A stretch of 5,950 nt of DNA from CAZMXI01 sp964570205 (GTDB taxonomy: Bacteria; Planctomycetota; Phycisphaerae; Tepidisphaerales; Tepidisphaeraceae): contig CAZMXI010000234.1 in NCBI GenBank assembly GCA_964570205.1, positions 1 through 5,950 on the forward strand. Reading direction: 5' to 3'. Shown here one piece after another: positions 4,752 to 5,950 of the stretch (position 1 is the first letter of the stretch; each line of letters starts with the position of its first letter). Under the pieces are notes generated by a model. It was not told the origin of the DNA and made no database searches. It was given only the letters and a program-made list of their open reading frames with translations. The translations under genes and the position numbers were made by a program.

Positions 4752-5912
4752 ATGCAGGCAGATGGGACCATGGCGGGCGCGATGTGGATAGCGCTGTGGC
4801 TGCTGCCGGCGATTTCGCTGGCGGCCGACGACGAAGGGGATCGCTCCTTCCCGGCGCCGCCTCGGCAGGCCAGGCTGGCGCTGGATGAGGACTGGGCGAC
4901 CGGCAGAATCGACCCGGCGCTGTGGTATGTCCTGCGAAAGCGCTGGGGGCAGGGGAACAATGGGGTGGTTCCGGAGAATGTGCGCATAGAGCGGGATGTC
5001 ATCGGCGGCAGAAACCGTCATGTTCTGGTGTGCGAGGCGCATGGCGATAATTACGACGGGCCGGTGGCGGGGATTGACGGAAAGAAGGCACGGGTGGGCG
5101 GGGTGATCGTGTCGAAAGCGTTCTTCGCCTCCGGCCGGTTCGAGGTGGTCATGAAAATCGGCTCAAAGGAGCGGCATGAGGGGGGCCCGGAAGATCCGAC
5201 CCGGCCGCGCGGCGCGGTGCCTGCGGTTTGGACTTATGGTTATCGGCACATCAGCGTGGGCCGAGAGAAAATGCTGCAGTTTGTGCCGGAAGTGCCCATG
5301 TACAACCCGCACATGCCCGTCTATGGGACAGGATCGAATGAGTATTGGTCGGAGCTGGATTTTCCGGAATTCGGCAAGGAAGGAGATTTCACGCGAGGGT
5401 TATACAACACGTTTCTTCAGAACCGGCATGATCCGCGCGTCTTCGACACCACGGTGGCCGTCGACGGCGAGTATCACACCCTGATCACCGAGTGGCGGAC
5501 GAAACTGGAGCCTTTGGAAGATGTGACGGACGGGCAGGTGATCGAATATGAGGGGTACTGGTGGGTGCAGGACCGGGCGATACCGTTTGCGCGGTACAAC
5601 GGCAATCCGCTGAAACGGCTGGGGAAGGATCGGTATGCGGTCTATGTGGGCGAGAAGGCCGAGCATTGGATCGATGGGAAGAAAGCGGGCGAGAATACAA
5701 AGTTTGTGCCTGCCATGGCCGCCCAGCTTAACGTGGGGATATGGCTGCCGGCATGGGGTGGGCCAGCGCCCTGGAAAACCGCCCGCATGTCGGTGGCATC
5801 GGTGAAGGTCTGGCAATATGCAGACCCTGGGGATGTGCGCGGCGTGATCACGCAGGACATCGCCGACACCCTGCAATCCGCCGGGGTCATGCCAGTACTG
5901 CATCGAGATTGA
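4752..5912 (+). CDS. Exported GH16-like glycoside hydrolase
   Basis: This 386-residue protein resembles the GH16 jelly-roll enzymes (laminarinases, agarases, carrageenases), which cut beta-1,3 or beta-1,4 bonds in polysaccharides with retention. A hydrophobic segment (11-23) and SLA/ADD near 24 suggest a signal peptide, although its start lacks the usual basic residues. Family-like features in order are LDEDWATGRIDPALW (44-58), NVRIERDVIGGRNRHVLVCEA (76-96, a paired-strand start), GGVIVSKAFFASGRFEVVMKI (116-136), PAVWTYGY (157-164), the active-site strand ELDFPE (201-206, predicted nucleophile E201, helper D203, acid/base E206), GLYNTF, YHTLITEW (241-248), HWIDGKKAG and a closing MSVASVKVWQY (346-356). 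About 45 residues (249-293) are inserted where GH16 enzymes usually pass straight to the next strand, and about 30 residues follow the last strand. The substrate cannot be deduced. The gene is divergent from the phosphoesterase and has no carbohydrate-use neighbour in view. Confidence 0.85.
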   Translation: MQADGTMAGAMWIALWLLPAISLAADDEGDRSFPAPPRQARLALDEDWATGRIDPALWYVLRKRWGQGNNGVVPENVRIERDVIGGRNRHVLVCEAHGDNYDGPVAGIDGKKARVGGVIVSKAFFASGRFEVVMKIGSKERHEGGPEDPTRPRGAVPAVWTYGYRHISVGREKMLQFVPEVPMYNPHMPVYGTGSNEYWSELDFPEFGKEGDFTRGLYNTFLQNRHDPRVFDTTVAVDGEYHTLITEWRTKLEPLEDVTDGQVIEYEGYWWVQDRAIPFARYNGNPLKRLGKDRYAVYVGEKAEHWIDGKKAGENTKFVPAMAAQLNVGIWLPAWGGPAPWKTARMSVASVKVWQYADPGDVRGVITQDIADTLQSAGVMPVLHRD

Positions 5913-5950
5913 ACAGGCGGCAATACTGGAGGAGCTGTTTCCGGTAGTCC
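5887..5950 (-). CDS. Possible 3' end of a convergent, unrecognised gene (partial, runs off the right edge)
   Basis: Reading the minus strand from 5949 gives 20 open codons ending in TGA (5889-5887), including RKQLLQYCRLFNLD, a plausible amphipathic helical end. Codon choice (CTC, CTG, CGC, CGG) looks like that of the neighbouring genes, and the shifted minus frame has much lower third-position GC. If real, it overlaps the last 26 bases of the GH16-like gene tail to tail. The codon-aligned plus-strand frame is also open with a passable composition but has no ATG start, so the call is tentative. The family is not recognisable from so short a piece. Confidence 0.4.
   Translation of the reverse strand, partial: DYRKQLLQYCRLFNLDAVLA

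Noticed and set aside
5400..5903. 167-codon minus-strand open frame opposite the GH16-like gene
   Set aside because: It is a His/Pro/Arg-rich shadow of the hydrolase with no motif; the convergent tail proposed at 5887-5950 is in a different frame.

Overview
The window reads as GC-rich bacterial chromosome with densely packed genes and strong codon-position GC bias. The best guess at origin is a planctomycete (Planctomycetota, perhaps Phycisphaerae) or a close PVC relative. This is an inference, resting on the secreted HEAT-repeat plus STN-domain protein, a style common in that phylum, together with a Gram-negative type YidC and a secreted GH16-like glycoside hydrolase. No rRNA, tRNA, CRISPR array or mobile element is visible.

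Layout from left to right. Positions 2-55 (+) may hold the last 17 codons of an unrecognised gene whose stop shares a CTAG with the next gene. Positions 52-1377 (-) encode a 441-residue exported protein with a signal peptide, a HEAT-like region, an STN-like domain and an unrecognised beta-rich C-terminal part. Positions 1378-1643 are a 266-base gap with GC-rich hairpins, a candidate promoter and a strong ribosome binding site for that gene. Positions 1644-3746 (-) encode the membrane protein insertase YidC (700 residues). Positions 3783-4532 (-) encode a calcineurin-like metallophosphoesterase (249 residues) lying 36 bases upstream of yidC, probably in one transcript with it. Positions 4533-4751 are a divergent intergenic region with overlapping candidate promoters and a dyad in the leader of the right-hand gene. 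Positions 4752-5912 (+) encode an exported GH16-like glycoside hydrolase (386 residues). Positions 5887-5950 (-) may be the 3' end of a convergent gene overlapping the hydrolase tail.

The minus-strand block (phosphoesterase, yidC, then the HEAT/STN protein under what looks like its own promoter) joins a housekeeping envelope-biogenesis gene to two less characterised genes. The hydrolase is divergently transcribed and is probably independent, acting on an extracellular or periplasmic polysaccharide. I see no convincing new multi-gene system. The points most worth a second look are the divergent control region with its possible alternative leader structures, the atypical GH16 active-site bulge and large insertion, the unassigned C-terminal part of the STN protein, and the possible tail-to-tail overlaps at both edges.
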